The translations under genes were made by a program, and so were the position numbers. The notes under the pieces are model-generated. The model was not told where the DNA came from. It made no database searches and worked only from the letters and a program-made list of their open reading frames with translations. A stretch of DNA of 64,000 bases from Chlorokybus atmophyticus (taxonomy: Eukaryota > Streptophyta > Chlorokybophyceae > Chlorokybales > Chlorokybaceae): NCBI GenBank assembly GCA_009103225.1, contig RHPI01003642.1, positions 1,187,566 to 1,251,565 of the forward strand, in the 5' to 3' direction. Below are positions 25,860-42,600 of this stretch, in pieces; positions within the stretch are counted from its first letter, which is position 1; each line of letters starts with the position of its first letter.

Positions 25860-27607
25860 ACCTGAGCTCATGACGACTGTTCAGACACTGTCATACCAGC
25901 GCGCAACACCACAACACCTTCAATTGCATACAGGCAGTTGCCATCTATGCGCCCTGAGAGTGGTTGAGCAAGCCGTCAACAACCACTACGTTGCAGCTAA
26001 GAACACACACACACACACACACACATGCGTGCGCGCATGCACACGCACACGCACACAACACTGATGTCCAGCTTACCTCGTCGGTTGTTATCCTGCATGA
26101 GGAACCCACAAGCATGTGCGATGCTGGTGTGGTTGGGTAATCTTATGAAGCAGCTGCAATCAGTACGGAAGGGAAGCTGGCAGGGGTGCGCAACGCCTTC
26201 CCACCATAAGTGCACAGCACTTGAAACGAGGTTAAGGACTAGCGTGCCTGAGTTACTGACTGTGTCGCGTGCAATACTGGACATTGAACTTGCTGCCAGC
26301 ACTGCACAACTGCAGCAACACCCAGTCACAAAGAAACCATGCCATACTAGGGCAACCATTGTCAACTTACAGAAGCACACAGGCAGGTTTCAGAGCCGGT
26401 TACAGCAATACCAGTGTGCTGGTTGCTGTGTTGGCTCACACCTCCCGTATTGATTGCATACAGACGGCAGCCGCCACTGCCAGTGTGTGTGAGTCCCACA
26501 TACACATGCACGCATGCGTGTGCGTGGGCGCGTCTGCGTGCGAGCATGTGTTCTTTGCCTGCGGTGTGGTGGTTATGGACTGCCAGCGAAACAATATCCG
26601 AGGCGCAACAGACTGCGACAGCTTTTGCACAAATGAGAAAGACAAGAAGGATCTACACATTGCCTGGCAAGGGTTCCTGAACACGATGAACAAGTTGTGG
26701 TGATGTAACACTTGACCACGTCAAGCTTACGCAGTAGTCATGAGCTAGCTACCGCAAGAATACAGCGGGGGTGCTAGGTCTTTGAACACACGCTCAACGC
26801 GCTCTTGGCCAAGGCCGGGCCAGTCCCAATCCAACGCCTTTGACAAGCTAACACGCACGCACGCACGGACGCATCCACACACATGACGCACTCCATTGTA
26901 ACAAAAACACAACAATCAATGTTGTTCCGCACCTCCACGAGTTGGAGGACGGATGGGACAAGGACAGCGTGTCTGGCGGTAGACACGTTAGTACTTACCC
27001 TGATTCTGTGGATGTGGTGGTTGTTGTTGTTGTTGTTGTTGTTGCCGTCACCAGTGAGGAACACTGTCGGAAACGAAGCCGTGGTGGGGCAGTCACCCAG
27101 GGTGAGCCGGGCGCAGGTAATATGACTACACCCGTGCGTTCATAACGCACGAGTGGAGTGGTTTTCGGCGCGGACCCAAACGAGGAGGTCACCTCCTACG
27201 ATAGATGTCATAGTTGGCTCGCAAAAGTCGGCGCATTGGCGTCCGGCGCAGAACCGTCTTGTGCGATTGAGGGAGCAGTTAACCGTGCGTGCATGCGTGT
27301 GCACGCGTCCAAGAAAGCACACATGCATGCATGTCGATGTGTGGCACATTCGCACATGCAGATGCGCATGTGCATGTGTCGGTGTGCCAGATACGTACGT
27401 GCTCGCGCACACACGGTCATGTCTCCCTCCTCCTCCCCTCCTCCCTCCTTTTCAGCAATGCGGTCAATCAAGCCCGTGCACTAGTCACTTGCCTCGCTGC
27501 TGGTGCAGGCCGCGAAGTCGTTGCACGCCCTCCACGCAGCCCTGCAGGGGCCACTCACGCGTTTGCCAGCTTACACAACACCTTTGCGCAGCTTCACCTG
27601 GCAGTAG
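25860..27607 (+). other. Possible unrecognised spliced gene (coding-like segments)
   Basis: Several plus-strand segments have protein-like composition but no family I recognise. About 26,090-26,400 reads as helical sequence (LVWLGNLMKQLQSVRKG, LLTVSRAILDIELAAS). About 26,921-26,978 reads VPHLHELEDGWDKDSVSG before a GT. About 27,201-27,282 reads as a basic segment (IDVIVGSQKSAHWRPAQ). About 27,509-27,607 reads AAKSLHALHAALQG after a CAG and ends in a stop. CA/TG tracts between them resemble the introns of neighbouring genes. I could not chain these into one frame with confidence, and the minus strand also has open frames. Transcript evidence would be needed to accept a gene. Confidence 0.25.
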
Positions 27608-29488
27608 GGCGGGAGGGGTGTCGGTGGTGTGAATGTGAACTGTTTACATTTACACCACCACTCGATGCAACTTGGAGGGGGCAACGAATTGACATTCAAA
27701 TAGAGGTACTACAGGTTTCTTTACTGATGATGTTAATACGTTGTGTGCAGTGTTCTCACCACCAAAGCAATGTTCATTCATGTCGTGAATTTGATGAGTA
27801 AAACTCGAACTGCAAGCGATGATAAGTTCTAGTTAGGGACGCATAACAGTCATTGCTTGAATGTATACAAGGTCGTGTGACTTGTACATACTCGCGTGAA
27901 GATGCAGAATTATTGTGAGGATCGTGGAGATCAGTAGAACAGAGCACTAGCATATTGTTGTTGAAAGCAACACCCCACACGCACATGCACCAGTGCATTA
28001 TGTGCAATCATTATGCATGGGTTATGTGCATTAAGTGTACGAAGTGCATTGAGCTTGTTCGTATTACCCGTTGAGGTAATGTTACCTGCACATGACCTTA
28101 TAGGCATAAGTATATGTCAAAGTAAGTAATTAATACAATAACCGTTCTTAACATGACATATATTGTCCATAGCTGCGGGTCAAAGTGACGAGCTATTAAC
28201 ATTTGTAAAAACAGTCTATGCATCACCTTAACTGACAGATAATAGTGCGTTGTAGGCTAATATGGCACAAGCAAACTTTGCTAAACTAATGTAGTTGAAC
28301 TCATACAACAATGCGTGATTATGGGACTTACGTGCTGATTGTTGCCAACATATTTGTACCTTCACTACACATATCATCAAGATAGATAAGATATGAGTTT
28401 TGCTCATCACTGTCGTTAACAATCATTAAAGGCACAACGTTAAAAGCGTCATTCCGATTGTGGTTGTGAAATAATACGAGCACCTTAATGTAAGCAGGTA
28501 AACCCAATATTTTCAAAAATGGATTCACTTCATTAACTGACAATTCAATTGAATCGTGCCCGAAAGAGCATCTTTGATGCACATGGATGTATCATATGAT
28601 TACCCGCTAGTAGTGCTGTCTTTAAACTAAAATGCCCCACTTAAACTATACATCAAAAAACTTTTAAATAAGTGCAACAATTTACCATGTTCAACATGTT
28701 CGATGACTTATTGCAAAGCACTTCCTTAAGGTGCTTTACCTCGTGAACAAGCATGAACAAACGTAAACGCTCCTAACACCGTACATTGGAGTTGCTATAA
28801 CCAAAGAAACATGACATTTGAGTAATTGTTGTGCATCACTCACGTGTGAATCACATTGTAAGTTACACATGTAATTTTGAAGGTGAAGTGACGTGCTCCA
28901 ACTTTGGAGAGCATAGTGAGGCTTGGAGCCTCCCAGCATCAACCTTCGTCGAGTTTGTGCAACGCCGTTGCAAAGGTCTCAGTTAGAAACTCCTACATGG
29001 TGCCACGATGATCGTCCCACCTAATGCCGCCGGAGGAGTTTCATGCGGTCATCCGGTATCTTTTATCTTTTAATCCCCATGATTAGCCTGAAAGCTCGCC
29101 TATGCCTGTAGTACAGGCACTGTACTGCCTGCGGCATGGAGGTGCCAGTAGCCCCTGCACTGTACCTCTGTGGCACGAAACGAACGCAGTGCCAGTGCCA
29201 CATTGCCGCACTTCGGCTTGCAACGTTGCCACTTTGTAGCGAGCTTTTGCCTCCATCAAACTTACGTCCCAAAGTCCGGAGGCGCCTTTTGCTAGGCACC
29301 TCCGTAGCCTCCAACCTGTTGCATAAAGTATTTTGTACAACACACTTTTGCTTCCCCTGTCCCTGTCTGTGCCTGGGTGGTGAGGGCGATGGGGTACTTG
29401 GCGGTGTTGGTGGCGACGGCGGCGGTGCTGCTCGAGGCGGGGGTGGCACTGTGCTCCGCCTGGTGCATTGGGCGGGGCTGCTGAATGG

Positions 29489-29494
29489 TATAAG
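29489..29494 (+). promoter_or_regulatory. Possible TATA box (GTATAAGTAG)
   Basis: TATAAG sits 17 bases before the ATG at 29511 in a GC-rich context. If it is functional, transcription would start near or after that ATG and a later Met (about 29,600) would be used. The same decamer occurs at 33,404-33,413. Confidence 0.25.
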
Positions 29495-29510
29495 TAGACG
29501 GAGCGGCGCC

Positions 29511-33040
<3,530 letters not shown>

Positions 33041-33653
33041 CATGGAAAGTGTAGGTGGCAGGTAGTTGCTTTGTACAGTGTAATTAGATCCAAACTCAAC
33101 TATAGCTACCATCGCTGATTGGTCTATAGCTGCTCTCCCGCATCCATTGATGTAGTTGCTCAAGCTGGCTTGCAATATCGGGGAACTGTTTAGATAAATC
33201 CTGGCCAGCAGCGCATCAACAGCACAGACTTTTGCGTTCATTAAAGTGCACTCAGCGCATGGCCCTCATTGGGTAACCCTTACTCCTCCTGGCTGCTTTG
33301 CTCCGCCCCAAAGTGCCGCATGCAGGATGACCCACCATCACGGAGCGCCAATGGGGGAGGCAGCTTGCATTGCTCTCATGTAGCTGACCTCACCCGCTGC
33401 GATGTATAAGTAGCTGCCCAATGGGCGCTCATGTACATGAGTTTTTTTCATGCATTGCCCACAGAGTGTGGTGACTTTGGACACTCACTCCTGACAGTAT
33501 GACATGCCCAGACGTTATGACAACCAACTCAGTCTATTAACACTATTGACACGTCTATAAACACGGACAGTCATACACCGTGCGCTCAATCACAAACTAG
33601 TTCTTCACATTACACCTCTGTGTACCTCAACTCACTAAATCAGAATCACACCA
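33041..33653. other. Convergent intergenic interval with promoter-like elements
   Basis: This lies between the stop codons of the kinase (+) and VPS13B-like (-) genes. It contains a CCAAT sequence (about 33,348), GTATAAGTAG (33404-33413) and the palindrome/T-run listed separately. I see no coding frame of note. Confidence 0.4.
33428..33448 (+). terminator. Palindrome CTCATGTACATGAG followed by T7
   Basis: This is a perfect 14-base palindrome (33428-33441) followed directly by seven T. The layout is like a hairpin/T-run terminator or the end of a Pol III transcript, with TATAAG 18 bases upstream of it. The function is unproven. Confidence 0.3.
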
Positions 33654-36600
33654 CTATCGAGTTCGCGACTTGCGCAACTGCAAAGATCGACGCAAGCTCG
33701 GCAACCAAGTCGCCCACGCCAACGCACCTGTTTCAACATGCGCTTGAGCCGACTTACTGGAAGAGTCGCCGGAGTGCTGCTCCCACATTGATGTGGTAGC
33801 ACTTGCTATGAGGAGGGAGCAAGTACGCCCGTCTTCATGCACTGCGAGCCCGTCCAACGGAAAGCGTGCAACTGCCGTGCATCCGCCGTGCTCAAGCAGC
33901 CACAATGCTCGCGCACTTAGCAGCAAAACAGGCCGGATGAGCGTGCGCGGTCCTCTATCGCCATATATCAGCTCCACATGTGCCGTGTCAACAGTGGTGT
34001 GGCTAACATACGAGTCGCCTGACTGGTCCAGGACCTGTCGCTGGTACCTGGGCACCATGCTGTGAGCGCGGAGACTGGCAGCGTCGGATTGTCGCGTTCT
34101 TCCTGGACGCCTCTGCTTGTGCAGCTGGTAAGCCGTCGCAATGCCCGTGCTGCTAAGGATACCCTGTGATGCTTGCGCTACCATGTCCAGAGCCCCACTA
34201 ACAGGGCGAGTAAACAGTCCAAGAACCCCCTGTCAGCATAAGCTGGCATGTTCAAGCCGCAAAAGGCATCCAAACTTTGCATGCATATGATGCACACACT
34301 CATGCTTGTACGCATGCACCAGATGCTACTTGCACTCCACTGACATCTGACGTTGTTCTCCAACGGCTTCAGTAACTCACCTTGCCCATGCCCATAATGA
34401 GGCCGGAGCCTCCCGATGTGGCGGCTCCCCTGATAGGTTGCATGACGAGACCAGACACTCCATCAACAACACCTTGGCCAAGTCCTGAAAGCCCTGTTGC
34501 TAGTGCTTGAGTAACATGCTGTGGGTTTGCCCGTGTGCGAGCTGGTGACCCTCCCTGCAACACCACACAATGTGCATTGGTTTTGGCGTGTGAAGCGCAC
34601 TTATCAACCTTACATCAACGGATCATCGCCTTACCTGCGGCCTGCCTTCCACGGCACGCTCCAGTATGCGTGCAACACTAGAGCTGAACCCTGCTACCGA
34701 TGTCAACGACCATGTGGTCATATGGCGTGCAAAAGACGCGCTGCCTTGACCGATGCCATAAATAAAGGCTGCAGGGCTCCGCTGCATCCCTTGCATCGGC
34801 ATACTCACAAGGTCGCGAATGCCTGCACCAACGCTTTGCACAAGTCCCGTGGGGTTGAACAGCAGCTCAAGAGAGCCCAGCATGCCGGGTGCGTTGAGGA
34901 TGGCTTCAGCGACATAGTGTGCGAGTAACCCGTGCAGCAGCACGGGAGGGCGATACAGCAAACCCCGCAGTTGCAGCGCGGATAGTGTTAGCGGTGACCG
35001 ATGGGTGTCGATGGAAACAGGGCCAGATATATGAATGTTGAACAGGCAAGCTGCTGCTCCTATGTCAAGCTCCTCAAGGTACAAACGCGAAGCGACCATG
35101 AGACTTGTGTCCGCTAGGAAAACTGGAGGTGCAATGGCAGTCCAAGCAGATGCCCAATACGAGCCGTGGTTGGGATCTTCGTTCACAACATAGTCTCCAA
35201 CTTTCAATCGTATCCGCTCCACTAGCTGTAGCAGCGGATCATTAACATTGACCACTATCGACTGCGTGTGTACTGTCAATTTGCGCAACCATAAACTGTC
35301 AAAGGAAGCTGTCGCAGGAGGAATGTCTGCTGGCAGGCATGCCAGGCAAGACAAGCTCAAAGCTGGCGTGTTGTCGGCTGCAGGCCATTGCGACGGTTCA
35401 AATGCAAGTACATAAGCATGATCACCACCATCAGCAAAGCTGTCCAGCTGCAGAGCGTCCACTTGAGCCTTTATTGAATGGGTGGTGATCCCAGCTCCTG
35501 TGACTAGCGGCAACTCATGGCGCTGAAGGTACACAACTTGCATGCCATTGACTGTGAGTAAGGCAATCTCAGCCGCAGAAGGAGTCGGCTCCTGTGCATC
35601 CATCAGTTTGGCATGATCGTCATCCCAAACAGATATAGCCAGGCAGTCAATTCTGACGGTCACTGTCAGGTTGGGCGACGAGTGTGCGGCTAAGCTCTTT
35701 GCCTCTAGCGCCAACATCTCATGGGACTCGAGAACGATCTCAGAAGTTGCGCCTTTGCAACTAACAGCAACAGCAACAACAACCGTCTGTTTGCCACACA
35801 CCAGGCTTAGCATCGTCCTCTTCATGACGCGACCCATTCCAATGGGATCAGACCACTCGCCATCTGGAAGTTGAAAGCGCAGCTTTGGGTGAACAGCAGG
35901 GCGATGAAGATCAAGCATGGCCTCATCCTCATTGCCGGCGCCAACGGGGTCATCATCCCCAATACCTGCTCTACGCAAGGTTCCTGCTGGCCAGTCGTGC
36001 TCCACTGTCTGTTCCGCCCGTATGAAAGCAGCCAGCTTGTTGACACCCTCAGGCGCTACCAGTAGGTCATGTGGAGTGTTGTTGCGAAACAGGTAAGGGG
36101 GCTGTTGGTCACGAAATACCACAACATGCAGCTGCCCTTTGGACACGACCACTCGCAAGGAGACCATGACTATCGCATTGCTGGACGATTGAGGCTGGAG
36201 AAACAACCTCTGCCGCTGGTGCTGGCGTGCAGCTGCAGGCAGCGATATGGGACCTGTCCACAGCGCTTGTTTCAAGTCACTGCTGCTTGATGGGTATGCC
36301 AACTCGCCAGCGGGTGCCAGTGACACAAGCAGATTGGTCAAAGCATTACTCTCATCGTCCTGCGCAGTCAGCCAATCTGTTGGGCCGCTCCACGCTGCTA
36401 GTGGCAGGGCCCGTGTGCCAGGGGTGACAACTTGTGCATCCACAGGAGAACCATGCGCAGTGGCGAGCAGCAGACTATACTCGCTGAGGTTGGACACCAA
36501 TGCCCACGGCACCACACATATGTGTCTGATCTGGTAAATCGCCTTCAATGGGGAGCGTTGCAACCTGAGCATGCAAAGTGTTACCAGTTGCATTTAAAAA

Positions 36601-39600
36601 CACACTTGGTCAGTGATGCAACAATGGCATGACTCTCAGTCCTTACTTGGAGTTCTCTGACCACACCAGCAGCTTTTCCACATGGCTGTGTGCTCCAATC
36701 TCTTCTATCAACGAAACATGCTGCAGTTGCGACTCAGGATTGATGGCATTAGACCATACTGCTGGACCACTGGGTTTGGCACTGTGTGATAGTCGCCCGA
36801 TCCGCAAGATAACTTTGCTTCTTTCAGCGCTGGCTATGTGAATGGCAACAGTTGCTTTGGCTGGGATCTCATACTTGTCATTGGCAGACGTCAGTATGCA
36901 CAGCGTGCTGCCTGTTTCATTGTGCAGCAGTGTCTGCGGAACCAGTGACAGCCGCACTGATGGAACGCCAGGTTGGTAGCTGTCAGCTAGGACAACACAT
37001 GCTGCCTGCGTCAATTGGAAGAAACCCAGTCAATTTATCATAAGTAAGAGCTACGACTTGACAGGATACCACTACACAGATCGTACCTTGCCTGCATGAC
37101 CGCTGAGAGTCATGGGCAGCAGCTGACCGACTTCTGGCATGCGTTTGGTGCTGCTCCGCGTGCCTTCCAACGTACTGGACGGCGCGGCCAACAACAGACC
37201 CTCTGTCCATGCAGCAGTCTGTGTGTGTTCTGCATTGGTAGGACCTGCTTCCGGATGGCCAGCATCCTCCGCCAACAAGAGTTCTATATGTTCACTAGCC
37301 ATTGTTGCCACATGCAAGGCAGCTTCCGCGCCAGCAGCAACCTTTGACGTGTAACTGCGTGCTGGGGAAAGTCCTGAAGTGCGATAGAATAAATTCTGGG
37401 GCATGCAGTTGCTGAGGAAGAATAGTGGCCACAGCGTAATTACAACCTGCTATCAGAGAGGAAAATGTCAACATTTAGCGACAGCTGCTGTTGTCACGCC
37501 ACCATGTTGCTGAACAAGAATGCAGATGTGACAAATGTGTGATGAGACCTGACCTGCCCTGATGCAGCTGTGTTGCAAGCTGTCTGACACCAAAACTGGT
37601 AGGGCTGCTCTGAACCCGCAACAGGAACAGAGAGCAGGCTAGTGGCGGATGCGTTGTTTACGACATCAATGGGTTGGGACCATTCCTTCCCTTCGCCGAA
37701 CATGATGCATACGGAAGGGTGATGATCTTTGATTGGGCCTCCTTCAATGCAAACTACGTCCCTCTGATGTGCACCGGACTCGCCCGCTGCAGGCAGAGCA
37801 AACAGCAATTCGCCTGGCGTGCAATAGTTGCCAGGCTGTGAAGGGGATAGCCGAGATGGGGAAGCCCACGACTTCTGCACTGGAGCAGCTGGTGGAACAA
37901 GTCCTCTGTACCGAACAACCAGCAGGTGGGCTGTCCTATTGACAATCTCATAGCCTGGCTTGATGACGACCGAAATATGGCGACCAACCACACTAACATT
38001 GACAGACACTGCCATAGATGCGGCAGCTGGTAGCATGACTACACGCCGAATGCTCGCCTTTCCATCTATCGCAAATGGCTCGCACCATATGCTATCCACA
38101 CCACCATCGTCACCATTACGCTCTGTGCCAAAACAAGCACGCAGCAAGGGTCGCTTTTCGGCATGCAAGATGGGAGGCGTGTGCCACGAGTACAGCACGT
38201 GAGAACCTGCTGACAACGAAAGGCGCTCATTCGTGCCCACCTGCCCGATGCATAAAGGGATAAGGGCATGGTTCTCAATGCGATAACCACCAACATCGGC
38301 AGTCCGGCGCAGCACTGCTGCTTTGATGCTGTTGTGCACCAGATGGTCAATCTGAGCAATGGGATGTTGTAAGACAGCCACAGAAGTGATCGCCCTGTGC
38401 ACTGCACGCAGCGCTCCCTCGCTGAGCTTGATTTCTGCAGTCCCACTGATATGGCCTGAGATGCAAAGACCACTGCTGGAAGGTGGCAGCCGTGGAAGAG
38501 GCGACAGCGTTGCTTCAATCCTGCCCTCGTGATGGGCGCCTTCATGCACGCCAGTAGCTGGCGCTGCAAACGTCTGTACCATCGTTGCTTTGTCCAGATT
38601 TGTTTCAACACAAACAGCTATGCTCAATGCACTGACAAAGGGCTCCTGCACGATCAAGACAATGATGTTGAGTCACAGCAACTGCATCGAGGAGCAAACA
38701 AAATCAAGCACAGGTCTCAAGACCTACATGTACCAACGTCGCTGTATCCGCATATTCAGCAGACAGGACCCCTGCCACTGCGACGGCAGTGGTATTGTCG
38801 CTCCATGAATGCAGTCCAATGCAAACATTTGAACCGCGAGCCGCAAACTGCTCAACAAACGCCTCTGAGTCCTGTTGCAAAGGAGGAGCAACGCATCAGC
38901 TGCTGCTGTTGCAAAAATGCATGCAGACATAGTGTATCCTAGCATGAGCAACACCTGCTGCAGGATAGTCGCCTTCACATTCGCCAAACGAGCAGAGAAC
39001 ACAAAAGGCGCCACGAGCGGAGGGTTGGTTCCCCAGGCTGGGTATTGTCCACCGAAGGGGTTGACATGCACACGCTGCAGCACTGATGGGACACTGAACT
39101 GAGAGTGAAGTGCACCACTGCTTGAGTTGGTTAATCCACCAGAAGCCATTGCCCAAGAAAGACGCCATGTTGCCGCAACTTGACCGCCAGCATCAATGAC
39201 CACCGTACATCCAGGTGCTGTACAAACAGCCAGAGGAGCAGCATCCACGTAGGTACCTGCAGCAAAAGCAACCATAACCCCGTCATGAAAGAACAGAGAC
39301 GGTTGTGGGATATGCAAGTCACTGTTAAGATGCTGGCAAGCAGGCACATAGTACCGGCTGATGCATCAAATTGGCTCAATTGGAATGCAACCGGCACTGC
39401 TGGCTGATGGCCAGGTTGTTCCACAGAGATGCCCTCAATGACAACCGAGTACACCTCGCGTTCATAAGGGTACCTGCAAGCCAGAGAATCAGCATCACCG
39501 TAATCCTGCAGCTTAGGGCCAGAAAGATAGTGACATACCCCCATGCTATCCACCCATCACTTTTCAACCGATCTGATGTGCCTGGACTTGTTCCCCAGCT

Positions 39601-42600
39601 GATTTCAAGCCTGTTGGGCACCTCTGCGGGCTCTTGAGACTTCTTGAAAAGCCCAAGGCGCAGATCATCGCCGTCGACAGAAGTAGCTGGAAAATCTTGG
39701 CGCAGCTTGCAGGCCTGCAATGGAAGAAGCATGATGCACCACAGTTGCCTGCACATTGAGCCATGCAGGCACCCACCTGAGTGTATAACGCCTCCAGTAC
39801 AGATCCGAGTTGAGTAATGGCACTGATATGCTGCTGAGACAGGCGGACATCCAGAAACTGTGAGTCGAGTGTAAGCGACACTGGCAATGGGATGCCTACG
39901 ACTGAGCCAGAGATATGGACATCTGTATGGGAAATGGTGAGTGCCGGCGCCTGAAAGGCTGAGCTCGTTGTGAACAGGCTGCCACTAATCAGTGAGACAT
40001 CAAAGCGTTGCACGAAAGCCAGGGAGTCGGCTGCAGGCGCTTGCATTAAGGCAGCTGCCGCCATGAGCTCCCCGCTTGAAAGACTGGGACTTTGCGCCCC
40101 TACCCAACGGCGCGCATCGTCCTCAAGTGTATCGTGCAAAATGGCCACAGTGTCCTCGACATCAAGCAAGATGCCTGTCGCTTGTGTGTATGCGGCTGGC
40201 TCAGTGGCAGTCGGGAACTCTGACATAACATGCAAGGAGGAATGTCCCAACACTACACGGCCATTGATAGATGGTGGGCGTGATTTTAATGGAAGCTCCT
40301 GCTGCTTCCTGCTGCTCAGCGTCTTTACATCCCAGAGAGTTGCCAACGTAACAGCCTGCAAGAAGGAATGCAGCGTCATGTGCAACCGAGCATTACACCT
40401 TCATGGGGGGTGCAATTTGGCAGCGTTGGATTGCTTCAGTCGCTTGCGGCCAGCATGCATGGTCCCGTGGACACAGGGGTACACGCAGACCAGCCATCCA
40501 CACAGAGATACATACTCAATGCACTCACCTCTTCAAACACCTGCACATCGAGCTGACTATTGAAGCCAGCAACGTCTGCAGTGAGCTCAGCACCAACACC
40601 GCCTTGCACGCAAGCACGCCATTCTGCTGTGATAAATGGCCTGTCGCCTGCCGTTGGTGCCGGTTTCAGCAGCAAGTGCTTAACGACTGATTCCTGCAAA
40701 AAAGTTGTAATCGCATTTATGGCGTAAGAACATTATTTTTATGAATAACTTCGGACGCACCTGCAATTGTGGTGAAGCAGGTCGTGCAACCGTTGCAACC
40801 ATTTCACCCAACCCAATTTGCACAGCCAGCCAGGACCTTGCGCTGTTCTGTCCTTGTGTCTCAACAGGTCTGGCACCAAATGCATCCACTAGCCGCTGGC
40901 GATGTTGTTCCAATGGACGCAGGGTGAGCTGGCTGCTTACATGCAATCTTTGCATTGCAACTGCGACAGTGGACGTCTGCATAGTCAAGTCCTGCAATGC
41001 TGGCCGGGCACAACCGAATGACCGCCATGTGTCCAGTGCAATAGCCAACTGCTCAATGCGAAGGGAGAAGGCATGTGGTGTAGGCTGGGAGGGATGCGTG
41101 GCGCTTGCATCCATCTCTGGCAACTCAGGCAAGGGAGGCAGCGCAAGTAGAAGCTGATGCTGCATCTTGCTCAAAGTGACAGTAATGGCCACAACCGTAC
41201 AGTCCAAGCCCTGCAACAAAGCGCAATGTGGGCATCTGGACAACCAACTCAGCAGTCATAATCGCTGGCACATGCCAACAAGGGACTGTACCAGCGGAGA
41301 GGTGCTAACGGTAGCCTTCCGAGGAATGCTCAGGTTCAGCACGCCTTTGCGCACGGACACAGCAGAATTGGGTAGCTGTCTAAGCTGTGCATGCCCGTCC
41401 TGAGCACAGTATCTTATCAGCAACAGCTTAAACTCTCTGCAGCTGTAGTTGCATGAGGACAAGCTGCAACCTGCAAAGATCTGGTCTTGTCAGTATAACC
41501 CAGCAACACGTCCAGCTCCGGAAGTGTGACTGACAACGCGGCCAAGACCTCCTGCGTGCTCGCCACGGCAGCCACACTGGATGAAACTGCAGAGCCGGAG
41601 CAGATGCTTATCTGAAGTTGCTGTACACATAGCTGAACTGCCGCAAACTGGTCACTGCGGCGTGCAAAGGAGGTGGATGCCCCATCAGCTGACGGCAAGG
41701 GAGGTTCATTTAACTCCTGCAGCTTGGCATGATCGGCTAAGAGGACAGCACTTGAATTTATTACAGTAATGCGGCAATGAATTGATGGCGCAAAACTTGC
41801 TGTTTTTGTAAGCACGGGAGGTGTGCCTGATGGTGGGGAAAATTGCTGAAGTTTGAAATCTAACAGGCACAGCAGTGTACTGACGCTCAGCTCTGCCTTG
41901 ACTATACCAAGCTGTGCATCTACACGCAAAGGAGCAGAGTCCTTGACCGGTGGGACGTCACGATCGTTGTGGTGGAACGTTAACGGCAAATGGATCCTAG
42001 CTTGAACTGCTGTTGCTGATGGCACTGCCGGCAGAAGAGACAGTCTGCACAGGCATACTTAACAACGAGTACTTCAGCACCAACAAACACGCAAGCACCA
42101 TGCCTCACCTTGTTGTCAGCAGCTTGGCAACTGCAGTTTCAAGCTGCACAGCCACAAATGCAGGTGTGCTGTTGCTCTTCGTGGTGTACTCCACCGCAAG
42201 TGCCATGACAGAGACCTGCACCAGCAAACCTGCAACCAGACAGGTCGGCAGGTGTTAAAGATCACAAACAATTTAACATGGATGCCTGCTAGCAGCAGCC
42301 TACGTGACAACATGAGCATTGTTACAGAAGGGTTGTTGCTTACTGTGCGTTGAGAGTTTTTGTGGCCACTCTAGTGACACCTGGTTGAAGCCATGCTCCA
42401 TGGCTATTGCATGGTACAGCCGCAGGAAGTTTTCAACATGCCTTTTTTTCACGGTCAGCGTCAGTGCATCCAATGACACACTGGCTTTGAGGTCACTTGC
42501 AGCCCGTTGACTGCCAGAGAGTGCAGCAGTGCTGCGAGTGTCACTAATGGACGCCTGCAGGGTAGCTGCTGGTGCAATAACGTGGTCTGCCTGCAACGAG

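Larger units (their letters stand above)
24854..29510. other. Long interval, mostly without recognisable genes
   Basis: From 24,854 to 25,860 there are CA/TG-rich and trinucleotide repeats and no gene I can support. From 25,860 to 27,610 there are coding-like segments, listed separately. From 27,800 to 28,950 the sequence is A/T-rich with only short frames. From 28,950 to 29,510 it becomes GC-rich toward the kinase gene. Confidence 0.5.

Noticed and set aside
34521-34928. Plus-strand frame of 135 aa
   Set aside because: Antisense to VPS13B-like exons 20-21, which have clear homology and splice sites.
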